NCBI RefSeq assembly: GCF_002834145.1
Contig: NZ_PHNT01000014.1
Coordinates: 1-64,000, forward strand
Length of the DNA: 64,000 nt
Direction: 5' to 3'
Origin: Roseovarius salinarum
Lineage (GTDB): Bacteria; Pseudomonadota; Alphaproteobacteria; Rhodobacterales; Rhodobacteraceae
Numbering within the stretch: position 1 is the stretch's first letter; each line of letters begins with the position of its first letter. Positions 19,175 to 28,400 of this stretch are shown here, one piece after another. Under the pieces are notes generated by a model that was not told the origin of the DNA, searched no databases, and saw nothing but the letters and a program-made list of their open reading frames with translations. The position numbers were made by a program, and so were the translations under genes.

Positions 19175-20169
19175 TCCGCCCCGAGCTTGTCTGCCCCGCC
19201 GGCACGCCAGCGGGCCTGCGCACCGCCGTGGAGGCGGGGGCGGACACGGTCTATTGCGGGTTCCAGAACGCCACCAACGCGCGCAATTTCCCCGGGCTGA
19301 ACTTCACGCCGCAGGAGATGGAACGCGCCGTGGGTCACGCCCACGACCGCGGCACCAAGGTGCTGCTGGCGCTCAACACCTTCCCGCCGGCGGGCAAGTT
19401 CGACCTGTGGCGCGACGCGGCCGCACTGGGCGCGGAAATGGGGGTGGACGCCTTCATCGTGGCCGACATCGGCGTGGCCGATCACATCGCGCGCGAACAC
19501 CCCGGCGCGCGGTTGCACCTGTCCGTGCAGGCCGCGGCCTCAAGCCCCGAGGCGATCCGGTACTACTGCCGTGAATTCGGGGTGAAGCGTGTCGTGCTGC
19601 CGCGTATCCTGACGGTGCCCGAGATCGAGGCGCTGGCGGCCGAGATCCCGTGCGAGATCGAGACCTTCATCTTCGGCAACCACGGCCTGATGGTCGAGGG
19701 ACGTTGCAGCCTGACGAACTACGTCACGGGGCTGTCCACGAACATGGACGGGGTGTGTTCGCCGGCGGCGGACGTGCACTACGACCGCGATACCGAGGGC
19801 ACCATGACCACACGGCTGCGCGACGTGACCATCGACCGCTTCGGCTGCGCAGAGACGGCCGGCTACCCCACGATCTGCAAGGGCCGCTACCACGCGCCGC
19901 ACCGCGAGGACGGCTATTACGCCTTCGAGGAACCCGTGAGCCTGAACCTCGCCAAGCTGCTGCCGAGCCTGATGGGCGCCGGCGTGCACGCCTTCAAGAT
20001 CGAGGGACGGCAACGCTCGCGTGCCTACGTGCGCAAGGTGGTGGGCGCGTTCCGCCGGGCCGTGGACGACGTGATGGCCGGCGAGACTCCCGCGCTGGAC
20101 GACCTCGTGGCGCTGACCGAAGGGCGGAAGCAGACCGAAGGCGCCTTCAAGACGAAGAAATGGCGGTGA
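19171..20169 (+). CDS. ubiU: Ubiquinone anaerobic hydroxylation protein UbiU (U32 peptidase family)
   Basis: 332 aa, U32 family. UbiU with UbiV forms a 4Fe-4S heterodimer that hydroxylates ubiquinone precursors without O2. Cys179, Cys196 and Cys236 match three of the four known cluster ligands (C-X16-C, then X39-C). The fourth expected Cys, seven residues before C179, is Gly172 in FGNHGLMVEGRC; an extra Cys226 in DRFGCAETAGY may replace it. ELVCPAGTPAGLRTAVEAGA is the family N-terminus. Overlaps ubiT by 4 nt. Function in oxygen-free ubiquinone synthesis is from family knowledge. Confidence 0.88.
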   Translation: MIRPELVCPAGTPAGLRTAVEAGADTVYCGFQNATNARNFPGLNFTPQEMERAVGHAHDRGTKVLLALNTFPPAGKFDLWRDAAALGAEMGVDAFIVADIGVADHIAREHPGARLHLSVQAAASSPEAIRYYCREFGVKRVVLPRILTVPEIEALAAEIPCEIETFIFGNHGLMVEGRCSLTNYVTGLSTNMDGVCSPAADVHYDRDTEGTMTTRLRDVTIDRFGCAETAGYPTICKGRYHAPHREDGYYAFEEPVSLNLAKLLPSLMGAGVHAFKIEGRQRSRAYVRKVVGAFRRAVDDVMAGETPALDDLVALTEGRKQTEGAFKTKKWR

Positions 20170-20174
20170 AATCC

Positions 20175-21083
20175 ATGAGCCGGAAACTGACGCTCGGCCC
20201 AATTCCCTTCCACTGGCCGGCCGAGACCAAGCGAGATTTCTATGCCCGCATCGCCGACGAGGCGCCGGTCGACGAGGTTTACCTGGGCGAGGTGATCTGC
20301 TCCAAGCGCGCGCCGTTCTTCGAGAGGGCGTACGCCGCTGTCGCCGATCGTCTGGAACGCGGCGGCAAGCGCGTGATCCTGTCCTCGCTCAGCGAGGTTA
20401 TGACGAAACGTGAACGCCAGATGATGGCGGGACTGTGCGAGGTCGACGACCGCGAGATCGAGATCAACAACAATTCGGGGTTGTTGCACGTGTCGGGGCG
20501 GACGCACCGCATCGGCCCGATGATGAACGTCTACAACGAACGCACGCTTGCCGTGCTGCACGTCCGTGGCGCAACGCATTTCGCCCTGCCGGTCGAGATG
20601 CCGGGCCACGCGGTCGCGCGCATCGGCCAAGCAGCCGCCGCGGCCGGCGCGGGTCTGGAGGTGCAGGTCTTCGGTCGCGCGTCGCTGGCCGTCTCGGCGC
20701 GCTGTTACCACGCGCGCGCCCACGGTCGGACGAAGGACAACTGCCAGTTCGTCTGCGAGGACGACCCCGACGGCATGCCGCTGACCACGCTCGCGGGCGA
20801 ACCGTTCCTGCGGATCAACGGCATCCAGACGCTGTCACAGTCCTGCGTCAACCTGCTGGGGGATCTGGACGATGTCGCGGCCAGCGGCGTCACGCACTAC
20901 CGCCTTGTCCCCCAGGACACGGACATGCTTGCCGTGGTGGGGGTTTTCCGCGACGTCCTCGACGGCCGGGCCACCGGCGCCGAGGGCGCCGCGCGCATGG
21001 ACGCGCTGGACATCGCCGCGCCGTTCTCCAACGGCTTCTGGCACGCGCGCCCGGGCGCGCACCACGTCAGGACGGCGCGCTGA
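20175..21083 (+). CDS. ubiV: Ubiquinone anaerobic hydroxylation protein UbiV (U32 peptidase family)
   Basis: 302 aa. Partner of UbiU. Four cysteines in the order and spacing of the UbiV cluster: C42 (LGEVICSKR), C177, C190 and C194 (ARCYHA...DNCQFVC, C-X12-C-X3-C). GPIPFHWPAET opens the TIM-barrel domain. I chose ATG 20175 (MSRKLTLGP), six bases past the ubiU stop; an ATG at 20160 overlapping ubiU is the alternative. Third gene of ubiTUV; convergent with the dodecin gene, with 19 bp between stops. Confidence 0.88.
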   Translation: MSRKLTLGPIPFHWPAETKRDFYARIADEAPVDEVYLGEVICSKRAPFFERAYAAVADRLERGGKRVILSSLSEVMTKRERQMMAGLCEVDDREIEINNNSGLLHVSGRTHRIGPMMNVYNERTLAVLHVRGATHFALPVEMPGHAVARIGQAAAAAGAGLEVQVFGRASLAVSARCYHARAHGRTKDNCQFVCEDDPDGMPLTTLAGEPFLRINGIQTLSQSCVNLLGDLDDVAASGVTHYRLVPQDTDMLAVVGVFRDVLDGRATGAEGAARMDALDIAAPFSNGFWHARPGAHHVRTAR

Positions 21084-21102
21084 ACCGCAATCCCCGGCCT
21101 CC

Positions 21103-21312
21103 TCAGCTCGGATCCTCGAGCACGAAGGTGACCAGCATGTTCACACGGTAGCTGGTGATGGACCCGTTCTCGACGCCCACGCTCTGTTCCTTGACCCAGG
21201 CGCTCTGCACGTTGCGCAGCGTCTCGGTCGCGCGGGTGATACCCTTGTTGATGGCGTCCTCGAAGCCCTGGGTCGAGGTCGAGGAGATCTCGGTGACACG
21301 TGCAACGGACAT
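21103..21312 (-). CDS. Dodecin family protein
   Basis: 69 aa, full dodecin length. MSVARVTEISSTSTQGFEDA, then AINKGITRATETLRNVQSAW with the Trp that stacks on flavin, and the C-terminal strand YRVNMLVTFVLED. Dodecins assemble into hollow dodecamers that store or buffer riboflavin/FMN. Ribosome site AAGGAAGG precedes the ATG. A flavin-binding protein a little upstream of ribD fits the theme of the region. Confidence 0.93.
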   Translation of the reverse strand: MSVARVTEISSTSTQGFEDAINKGITRATETLRNVQSAWVKEQSVGVENGSITSYRVNMLVTFVLEDPS

Positions 21313-21469
21313 TTCAGCCTTCCTTTCTTCCGATTGGATCCGGACATGGTGACACGCCGCGGGGCGGGCACGAAACAACCTGCGTTAATCCGCCCGAACG
21401 CCAGCGGAGGCGTGCCGCCGCCCCCGCGCGGTTGACATCCTCGGCCCGGCGGGCATTAGGCTGCGCGTC

Positions 21470-21883
21470 ATGCAGACGCATTTCAGCATCGCCACGCGCG
21501 GCCCCGGGCTTTACGAATTCACGCGTGAAGTGACGCGCTGGGTGGCCGGGCAGGGGGACGGGCTGCTCACCCTGTTCGTGCGGCACACCTCGGCCTCGCT
21601 GCTGATCCAGGAAAATGCCGACCCGGACGTGCAGCGCGACCTGCGCGCCTTTTTCGAGCGGCTGGTGCCGCCCGCCGATGCCCCGGACATGGCGTTCCTG
21701 CGCCACACCACCGAAGGCCCCGACGACATGCCCGCCCACATAAAGGCCGCGATGATGCCGGTATCGCTTTGCGTGCCGGTGGCGGATGGCCGCCCGGCGC
21801 TGGGCACCTGGCAGGGGATCTATCTGTTCGAACACAGGAATGCGCCGCACACCCGGCAGGTGGCGGCGCATCTTGGAACATGA
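21470..21883 (+). CDS. YjbQ / UPF0047 family protein
   Basis: 137 aa. The family signature is complete: LTLFVRHTSASLLIQENADPDV followed by a middle HTTEGPDDMPAHIKAAM and final LGTWQGIYLFEHR, with conserved His and Asp/Glu residues. YjbQ can substitute for thiamine phosphate synthase weakly, but its true role is unknown. Stands alone between dodecin (divergent) and nrdR. Confidence 0.93.
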   Translation: MQTHFSIATRGPGLYEFTREVTRWVAGQGDGLLTLFVRHTSASLLIQENADPDVQRDLRAFFERLVPPADAPDMAFLRHTTEGPDDMPAHIKAAMMPVSLCVPVADGRPALGTWQGIYLFEHRNAPHTRQVAAHLGT

Positions 21884-22091
21884 GACCACATTCCTGCTGA
21901 AGGGTCCTGCGGCAAATGTCGTGATCGCAAGGGTATTTGCCAACCGCCCGGGCGGCAGTTTCCGCTGAAAGACCGTATTTGGTGGCCGCGAATTTGGGCT
22001 ACCCAAAAACTTGCGGCTGCCCTATAGTGGCTGTGGAAAAACTGGGCGAAAGACCCACGGCGAGAGGCAGAGAAGAAAAGGGGACAGGCCG

Positions 22092-22592
22092 ATGCGCTGC
22101 CCGTTTTGCGGAAACATCGACACCCAGGTCAAGGACTCGCGGCCGGCCGAGGACCACGTCTCGATCCGGCGGCGTCGGTTCTGCCCGGCCTGCAGCGGGC
22201 GGTTCACGACCTACGAGCGGGTGCAGCTTCGGGACCTGGTCGTCGTCAAGTCGAACGGCCGCCGCGAGGATTTCGACCGCGACAAGCTGGAACGTTCCAT
22301 CCGGATCGCGTTGCAGAAACGCCAGATCGACCCGGAGCGGGTGGATCAGATGATCTCGGGCATCGTGCGCCGGCTGGAAAGCATGGGTGACACCGATATC
22401 AACTCCAAGCTGATCGGCGAGATCGTGATGGAGGCGTTGGCGCGCATCGACACGGTGGCCTACGTGCGGTTCGCGAGTGTCTACAAGAACTTCCAGGCCG
22501 CCGACGATTTCGACAAGTTCGTCAGCGAGTTGCGCCCCGAGGCCGAGGCCGCGGAGGCGCAGGCACAGGCTGGCGAAAAGACCGAAGAGTGA
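22092..22592 (+). CDS. nrdR: Transcriptional repressor NrdR
   Basis: 166 aa. The N-terminal zinc ribbon MRCPFCG ... [17 protein letters not shown] (C3, C6 and a second pair about residues 31 and 34) is followed by the ATP-cone ([20 protein letters not shown] to about 135). NrdR senses (d)ATP and represses ribonucleotide reductase operons by binding NrdR boxes; none was noticed here. Its stop overlaps the GTG start of ribD, so the pair is an operon, a common arrangement in proteobacteria. Confidence 0.96.
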   Translation: MRCPFCGNIDTQVKDSRPAEDHVSIRRRRFCPACSGRFTTYERVQLRDLVVVKSNGRREDFDRDKLERSIRIALQKRQIDPERVDQMISGIVRRLESMGDTDINSKLIGEIVMEALARIDTVAYVRFASVYKNFQAADDFDKFVSELRPEAEAAEAQAQAGEKTEE

Positions 22593-23680
22593 ACGACGAC
22601 GCCCGCTTCATGGCGCTGGCGCTGGCGCTGGGCCGGCGCGGGCAGGGCAACGTCTGGCCCAATCCGGCCGTGGGCTGCGTGATCGTCGCGGACGGGCGCA
22701 TCGTCGGCCGCGGCTGGACCGCGCCCGGCGGTCGGCCGCACGCCGAGACCCGCGCCTTGGCACAGGCCGGGGCGGCGGCACGGGGCGCCACCGCCTACGT
22801 CAGCCTGGAACCCTGCGCGCATCATGGCCAGACGCCGCCCTGCGCGGTGGCGCTGGCCGACGCGGGTGTGGCGCGCGTGGTCGTTCCCGTTGCCGATCCC
22901 GATCCCCGCGTCGCCGGTCGCGGCCTAGAGATGCTGCGCGGCGCGGGCATCACGGTCGAGACCGGATGCCTGGAGGACGCGGCGCGCGCGGATCTGTCCG
23001 GTTTCCTGATGCGCGTGGCCGAGGGGCGCCCGCGCGTGACGCTGAAACTTGCCACCTCCTTCGACGGGCGCATCGCGACGGCCAGCGGCGACAGCCAGTG
23101 GATCACCGGCGCCCGGGCGCGCCGGCAGGTGCACGCATTGCGCGCGTGCCACGATGCGGTGATGGTCGGCGGCGGCACGGCCCGCGCCGACGACCCCTCG
23201 CTGACGGTGCGGGGGCTGGGCATCGCGGCCCAGCCGGTGCGCGTGGTGATCTCTCGCCGGCTCGACCTGCCGCGCGACTCGAAGCTCGCCCGCAGCGCCG
23301 CCGCGCCGGCGGTGTGGTTGTGTCACGGGCCTGACGTGGCTGCCGACCGCGTCGATGCATGGCAGGCGCTTGGCGCGCGCACGGTCCCGTGCGCTCTGTC
23401 CGGCGGACAGGTCGATCCGGCCTCCGTGCTGGCGGAGCTCGGGGCGCTGGGGCTGACCAGCGTGTTTTGCGAGGGCGGCGGCACCCTGGCGGCCGCGCTT
23501 CTGGGCGCGGGGCTGGTGGACGAGCTTGTCGGTTTCACCGCGGGTCTCGCGCTGGGTGCCGAGGGGCGCCCGGCGATCGGTGCGCTGGGGCTGACGGCGC
23601 TGGATGAGGCCGGGCGGTTCCGGCTGGCCGAGACACGCGCCGTCGGCGGCGACGTGATGCACCGCTGGCTGCGCGCCTGA
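22589..23680 (+). CDS. ribD: Bifunctional diaminohydroxyphosphoribosylaminopyrimidine deaminase / reductase
   Basis: 363 aa, GTG start overlapping nrdR (GTGA). The N-terminal deaminase has the zinc motif PHAETRAL then [12 protein letters not shown] around residues 50-85. The C-terminal reductase domain (from about residue 150: [40 protein letters not shown]) uses NADPH. Catalyses the second and third steps of riboflavin synthesis. The downstream kpsC stop lies 13 bp away on the other strand. The other rib genes are further along the window. Confidence 0.96.
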   Translation: MNDDARFMALALALGRRGQGNVWPNPAVGCVIVADGRIVGRGWTAPGGRPHAETRALAQAGAAARGATAYVSLEPCAHHGQTPPCAVALADAGVARVVVPVADPDPRVAGRGLEMLRGAGITVETGCLEDAARADLSGFLMRVAEGRPRVTLKLATSFDGRIATASGDSQWITGARARRQVHALRACHDAVMVGGGTARADDPSLTVRGLGIAAQPVRVVISRRLDLPRDSKLARSAAAPAVWLCHGPDVAADRVDAWQALGARTVPCALSGGQVDPASVLAELGALGLTSVFCEGGGTLAAALLGAGLVDELVGFTAGLALGAEGRPAIGALGLTALDEAGRFRLAETRAVGGDVMHRWLRA

Positions 23681-23693
23681 GCCGCGCGGGCGC

Positions 23694-25718
23694 TCAGCGC
23701 CGCCAGAGATGGGCCTGCGAGGCGAAGGCCCCCTGCACCTTGGCGAGCGCGCGGTTCAGCGGGCCGGGGTGCGGGATCTGCCCGGTTGCCAGTCGGTCCA
23801 CGGCCACTTCCACGGGGCAGGGGCGGTGGGTGACCGGGTCGAAATACCGTGGATAATCGATCAGCGCCGCGTGCACGAGGCCGGCCAGCCCGGGCCGCGC
23901 GGCGCGGCGCGCGGGCGTTCGCCCGAGGTCGCGCGTCAGCCCCCACCCGGCATAGAAGGGCGCGCCGGTGGTCGTGACGGGCAGGCCGCGCAGCAATGCC
24001 TCGAACCCCAGAAGCGAGGTCATGGTCCAGACCTCGTCGACCTCTGGCAGAAGTGTCGCCGGGTCGGCGCCACGGATGACGACATCGGCAAGCCCCTTCA
24101 GCACCCCGTCCGGCACATGGCCCGGTCGCAGGCCGGCCTCGACGTCCGGGTGCGGCTTGTACAGGATCAGCGCGGCCGGGTTCGCGGCCCGGACCTGTTC
24201 CAGCAGCGCGCGGTTGGTCGCGATCTCCCCGGCGCCGAGGCGGATCGAGGCATCGTCCTCGACCTGTCCCGGCACCAGGATGCGGTGCCCCCCGGGCAGG
24301 GCCGGCGGCACGCTGCCGAGGTTGTATTTCGACACGCCGAGCCGGGTGATCCGCGCGATCAGCGCCTCGGCGCGCGCGCGCTGGTCTTGGCGCAGCCGCG
24401 CCCGCGCGTCGATCAGCGCGTCCAGTCGCGAGGGGCGCGTCGGGTCGTAGTAGATGCCGCGATCATCGAGCACCAGCGATACCGGCGGCACCAGTTCCGC
24501 GCCCAGCCCGCGCGAGCGCAGGAACCCGTCCTCGGCCCTGACGGCGCTCTCGGGGGCTGCCGGCGCCCCGGCCGACGCCCAGACCATGTGGCGCCGCGTG
24601 GTGTCGGCACGCTCGAACCGCATGGCGCGGTGGCGGCCGAAGACGGCTTGCAACGGGCGCCGTTTCCACAGCCGCATGCCGTGGCCCACCCAGCCGTGAC
24701 GGTCCTCGCGCCACGCGCGGACCTCGGCCTCGAGCGCGGCGATGGCGTCTTCCAGCGTGCAAAGCCTGTCGCGGCAGGGGTCGTACCATGCCGGATAAAG
24801 GATCATTGCCGCCGCGAAAAGCTGTGCCCGGCTCAGGTTGCGCCCGCGCCGCGGCAATGGCGCGGGGTGGCGGTCGACGGTCAGGCCCCAGCCGGCGTAG
24901 AACGGGCGGCCGAAAACCTGCGGCCGGTGGCCCGCGAATATGGCCTCGAACCCCAGCTGGGAACTGACGGTGTAGACGGCGATCGCCCCGTCCAGAAGCG
25001 CCCAGGGGCTGACCGGGGCATCCAGCAGCTGCACGGGGCCGCCGGCGTCGGTCGTGCCGAAGTGGCCGGGCCGATGACCTGCGCGCGTTTCCGGGTGGGT
25101 CTTTATCAGGATTCGCGCGCCGGGGTTCTCGTCGCGGGCGCGGGCCAGCATGTCGCGGAAGGTCGCGGCGCAGGCCCCGCCGTGGGTGACGCTGGCATCG
25201 CCGCGCGTTTGGTCGATGACCAGCACGTAACCGGGATCGGGGCAGCGCAGGCCCGGATCGTGGGCATTGTACTTGCTCAGGTGCGCCTCTTGCAGCCGCG
25301 CGATGGCGCCGCGGGCGCGGTTCATCAGCCCCGTGTCGTCCAGCGGGTGGTGGGCCAGCAGGTCCTCGAGATCCGACGGCGATTCGGCATCGAAATGCAC
25401 GCCGCGGCCGTCGATCAGCAGACCCAGCGGCGGCGTTCCGGCGCGCCCGGGGTGGATCGATCGCAGGAAGGCGTCCTCCACGCGCAGCAGCGCAGCGCCG
25501 GTGCGGGCGGCGACGGCCTCGCCGCGCCAGGCATGGGGGCTGCGGCCCCACACGGCCACGCCGTCGCCGGGCCGCGGCCAGCCAAGGCGCAGCGGGTGGC
25601 CGGCCAGCGCGAGGATGCGCCGCAGCCGTCGTTGCCGCACGAACCCGGCGTTGTAGAAGAAAACCCGCCGGGGGGCATCCCCGGCGGGCGTGGTGGGGCC
25701 GTGGCCGGTCTTCGGCAC
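23694..25718 (-). CDS. kpsC: Capsule polysaccharide Kdo-transferase KpsC
   Basis: 674 aa. Extends the poly-beta-Kdo linker that joins group 2 capsule to lyso-phosphatidylglycerol. The two-domain repeat is visible: VEDAFLRSI and SKYNAHDPG with RPFYAGWGLT in the first half; AEDGFLRSR, SKYNLGS and APFYAGWGLT in the second. These are the two Kdo-transferase (GT99/GT107-like) units. A GTG at 25718 overlaps the stop of the exporter gene (TAGTG), giving full family length. Last of three reverse-strand capsule genes. Confidence 0.92.
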   Translation of the reverse strand: MPKTGHGPTTPAGDAPRRVFFYNAGFVRQRRLRRILALAGHPLRLGWPRPGDGVAVWGRSPHAWRGEAVAARTGAALLRVEDAFLRSIHPGRAGTPPLGLLIDGRGVHFDAESPSDLEDLLAHHPLDDTGLMNRARGAIARLQEAHLSKYNAHDPGLRCPDPGYVLVIDQTRGDASVTHGGACAATFRDMLARARDENPGARILIKTHPETRAGHRPGHFGTTDAGGPVQLLDAPVSPWALLDGAIAVYTVSSQLGFEAIFAGHRPQVFGRPFYAGWGLTVDRHPAPLPRRGRNLSRAQLFAAAMILYPAWYDPCRDRLCTLEDAIAALEAEVRAWREDRHGWVGHGMRLWKRRPLQAVFGRHRAMRFERADTTRRHMVWASAGAPAAPESAVRAEDGFLRSRGLGAELVPPVSLVLDDRGIYYDPTRPSRLDALIDARARLRQDQRARAEALIARITRLGVSKYNLGSVPPALPGGHRILVPGQVEDDASIRLGAGEIATNRALLEQVRAANPAALILYKPHPDVEAGLRPGHVPDGVLKGLADVVIRGADPATLLPEVDEVWTMTSLLGFEALLRGLPVTTTGAPFYAGWGLTRDLGRTPARRAARPGLAGLVHAALIDYPRYFDPVTHRPCPVEVAVDRLATGQIPHPGPLNRALAKVQGAFASQAHLWRR

Positions 25719-26854
25719 TAGTCTTCGCCGATCCCCGAGAGCGTGTCGACCGTCGTCAGCGTGCCGGTGAGCGCCGAGATCGCCTTGTTCGCCTGGGTGA
25801 ACGGCGCCTCGGTGACATAGAGCGTGTCGTCGTCGCGGATCGAGAAATCGCGCGCCATGAACATGCCGTTGGGCTTGGTCAGGTCCAGCACGTAGATCAG
25901 CCGTTGCGCGCCCTGCAGGTCGCTGCGGCCGAGCACCTGGTTGGCGATCTCGGCCGGTTCGTTGCGCATAACGAAGACGCCCGTGGGGTCGGCGGCGTTG
26001 GACAGAAGCCCGCCGACCTGGGCGATGGCCTCGAGCGCACTGAGCGTCTGGGTCTCGAAGGGCACGCGGGCCTGCGCGCCGGTGGCGCCCAGCGCCGTGA
26101 AGGCGCGGGTGTCCTGCTCCACGAGGATGCGGTCGTCGGCGCGCAGCGCGATGTCGAACGACGGGTCCTTGTAGAGATCCTGGAACCAGACCCTGTCGCG
26201 CTGGCCGTTGCGGATCACCGTGATCTGCGCGACCTCGGGTTCGATCGCCACGCCGCCCGCGGCGGCCAGCATGGACGACAGCGTGCGCGTGGGCCGCTCG
26301 ATCGGGTAGACGCCCTGTGCGCCCACCGCGCCCACGACCGAGACGGTCGCGCCGTCGCCGGCCAGGCGGCGCACCTCGACCTGCGGGTCGGGGGTCTGCT
26401 CGTCGAGCTTGCTGGTGATGATGCGGCGCACCGCCTCGGGCGTGTTGCCGGCGGCGCGGATGCGTCCGGCGTAGGGCACGAAGATGAACCCCGAGCCGTC
26501 GACCTGCACCTCTTCCAGCACGGTCTGGTTGCCCATCTCGCCGGACAGCAGCCCGTCGTCGACGTTTTCCCAGACCGTCAGCCCCAGCGTGTCGCCGGGT
26601 CGGATCGTGTCCGACCCCAGCTTGCCGGCGCGCTTGAATTCCTCGGAAAACCCGAGTGCGGGTCGCACGGCGGTCGCCCGCGTCACGCGGTCGTTGACCG
26701 ACACGACGAAGGCATCGCCCTGCTTCTGGACGGAGCCGGCATAGATTTCGCGCTTGTTGGGGCCCGTGCGGGGCAGCACGCCACAGGACGCCACGAGCGC
26801 CACGGCAGCAATAAGGGCGACGCCACGCGCCCACCGGGTTGTTTGGGATGTCAC
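25718..26854 (-). CDS. Polysaccharide export lipoprotein (Wza/KpsD type)
   Basis: 378 aa lipoprotein: GVALIAAVALVASC has the lipobox Cys at about residue 24. The poly-export domain follows (SDTIRPGDTLGLTVWENVDDGLLSG, residues about 80-105; VDGSGFIFVPYAGRIRAAGNTP), then SLBB-like repeats (VSVVGAVGAQGVYPIERPTR). It should form the outer-membrane channel that exports capsular polysaccharide. Between kpsS and kpsC. An AT-rich promoter-like spacer with a TTTTAC/GTAAAA inverted repeat lies just upstream. Confidence 0.88.
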   Translation of the reverse strand: MTSQTTRWARGVALIAAVALVASCGVLPRTGPNKREIYAGSVQKQGDAFVVSVNDRVTRATAVRPALGFSEEFKRAGKLGSDTIRPGDTLGLTVWENVDDGLLSGEMGNQTVLEEVQVDGSGFIFVPYAGRIRAAGNTPEAVRRIITSKLDEQTPDPQVEVRRLAGDGATVSVVGAVGAQGVYPIERPTRTLSSMLAAAGGVAIEPEVAQITVIRNGQRDRVWFQDLYKDPSFDIALRADDRILVEQDTRAFTALGATGAQARVPFETQTLSALEAIAQVGGLLSNAADPTGVFVMRNEPAEIANQVLGRSDLQGAQRLIYVLDLTKPNGMFMARDFSIRDDDTLYVTEAPFTQANKAISALTGTLTTVDTLSGIGED

Positions 26855-26897
26855 TGCTCGGTCTCCTCGACCTGTTCTCGTTCTGCCTCAGATTATC

Positions 26898-26932
26898 TTT
26901 TACCGCTAAATTACAGGAATCCGGCAGTAAAA
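26898..26932. promoter_or_regulatory. Inverted repeat and TTAC-N7-TTAC in the kpsS-exporter spacer
   Basis: TTTTAC at 26898-26903 and GTAAAA at 26927-26932 form an inverted repeat in the only AT-rich patch of the capsule cluster, 44 bp ahead of the exporter start. TTAC-N7-TTAC at 26900-26914 is close to half of the CtrA consensus TTAA-N7-TTAA. Purely sequence-based; binding is unproven. Confidence 0.25.
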
Positions 26933-26955
26933 TCCAGCGCTAGAAATTGTGCCGC

Positions 26956-28251
26956 TCAGCGCACGAGACGCAAGTGTTGCCGCGGCGCCGCCGTGCCGGA
27001 TTCCAACGCGTCGTATGGGTCCTCGTGGGCCAGCATCATGTCCACGGCCAACCGCAGCAACTGCCGCCGGCCGCGCGCCGAGTAGAAGCCGCCGGGGATC
27101 TGGCTGGTTTCCAGCAGGTAGCGTCGGAACACGCGGTAGGCACGCCGGTCCGGACGTTCGGGGCCGGCGAAGAAATCGGCCAGCGGCCTCGTCGAGACGA
27201 ACTCGGGCTTTGCATAGACCGCCGCGCCGAACGTGCGCAGCGGGATGCCGCGCCACAGCACCTGTTGGCCGGCGGTGGAATTGACCGTCACGGCGGTGCG
27301 CGCCTCGTCCAGCAGGCGCGCCAGCTTGCCGCCGCGCACGTAATGCACGCGATCGGCCACGCCGTTGTCCCGTGCCAGCCGGCGCAGGCAGCGTCGCACG
27401 GGGGCGCGGCCATCCTCCAGCGGGTGGGCCTTGACCACGAGGTGATGGTGCGCCGGCGCGCCGCGGGCGAAGCCGGTGATCACCGTCTCGAGGAAATCGC
27501 ACATTGTCGCGAAGGGCGAATGCGCCTGGAAGGCCGCGTCGTGTTCCAGCTGTAGAAGGGCAAGGTGATAGGGAAATCCGCCGCGCCGCACGCGGCGCGT
27601 GGCCAGCCACCGGTCGATCGCCTGAAATGGCATCAGGAGCAGGCGGCGCAGGTAGAGACGGAACTCGGCCGACACGTTCAGTGCCCTGTGGGGCCGGAAC
27701 TCGCGGTAGCCGTGGTTGGCCAGCAGAACGAACCCGTGGTAGGCGGCGCCGTAGAAGATGTGCTGGCGCATGTCGCCCCAGCTTGCCGGGGGCGGCAGGG
27801 TGTCGGTTTCCGATTCTTCCAGCACAGCGCGCATCTGCGCGACATCGGTTTCCATCAGGCGCGAGTTGCCGTTGCTGCCGCCGCGTTCGTAGGTGACCCA
27901 GTAGGGCCGCAGGTAGCCTTCCTCGAACACGTGCACGCGCAGGCCGGCGGCACGCGCCCGTTCCACGGCGGCGGCATGGACGGGCCGCGTATCACCGTAG
28001 AGCACGATGTCGGTGACCTGTTTCTCGGCCACCAGCCGTTCGAAGGTCTCCGGCCAGTCTTCGGGACGGCCGCGGTAGGGAATGTAGCTGGCCCGGTCGC
28101 GCCAGAACGCGCGGTCGCCGGCGTTGAAGCCCACGCGCCAGACACATGCCCCGGCGTCGCGCAGCACGCCGGCCAACCGGTCGAAGAAAGGGCCGTGCGG
28201 CCCCTGCAGGAAAAGGAAACTGCGCGCTTCGGTGGCCTGGCGCCGGGTCAT
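26956..28251 (-). CDS. kpsS: Capsule polysaccharide Kdo-transferase KpsS
   Basis: 431 aa. Adds the first beta-Kdo to lyso-phosphatidylglycerol, starting the linker on which capsule is assembled at the inner membrane. RSFLFLQGPHGPFFDRLAG at the N-terminus, DIVLYGDTRPVHAAA and VFEEGYLRPYWVTYE around residue 105-125, and VNSTAGQQVLWRGIPLRTFG around 320 are KpsS hallmarks. First of kpsS-exporter-kpsC, transcribed leftward; the gene is convergent with nothing and divergent from ribE, 149 bp away. Confidence 0.92.
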   Translation of the reverse strand: MTRRQATEARSFLFLQGPHGPFFDRLAGVLRDAGACVWRVGFNAGDRAFWRDRASYIPYRGRPEDWPETFERLVAEKQVTDIVLYGDTRPVHAAAVERARAAGLRVHVFEEGYLRPYWVTYERGGSNGNSRLMETDVAQMRAVLEESETDTLPPPASWGDMRQHIFYGAAYHGFVLLANHGYREFRPHRALNVSAEFRLYLRRLLLMPFQAIDRWLATRRVRRGGFPYHLALLQLEHDAAFQAHSPFATMCDFLETVITGFARGAPAHHHLVVKAHPLEDGRAPVRRCLRRLARDNGVADRVHYVRGGKLARLLDEARTAVTVNSTAGQQVLWRGIPLRTFGAAVYAKPEFVSTRPLADFFAGPERPDRRAYRVFRRYLLETSQIPGGFYSARGRRQLLRLAVDMMLAHEDPYDALESGTAAPRQHLRLVR

Positions 28252-28400
28252 CTGTGGTCCTCGGGCGGGCTGCTCTGCCTCTGATCCGCGGGGTTCTACC
28301 GGAAAATTCGGGCTTGAGTAAGGCCCGTTTGTGCCGGCGCCGCCTTGCCAGCGCCACGCCGGGCGGCTAGGTCCGGATCAGACCACGCAGGAGCGGCGCC

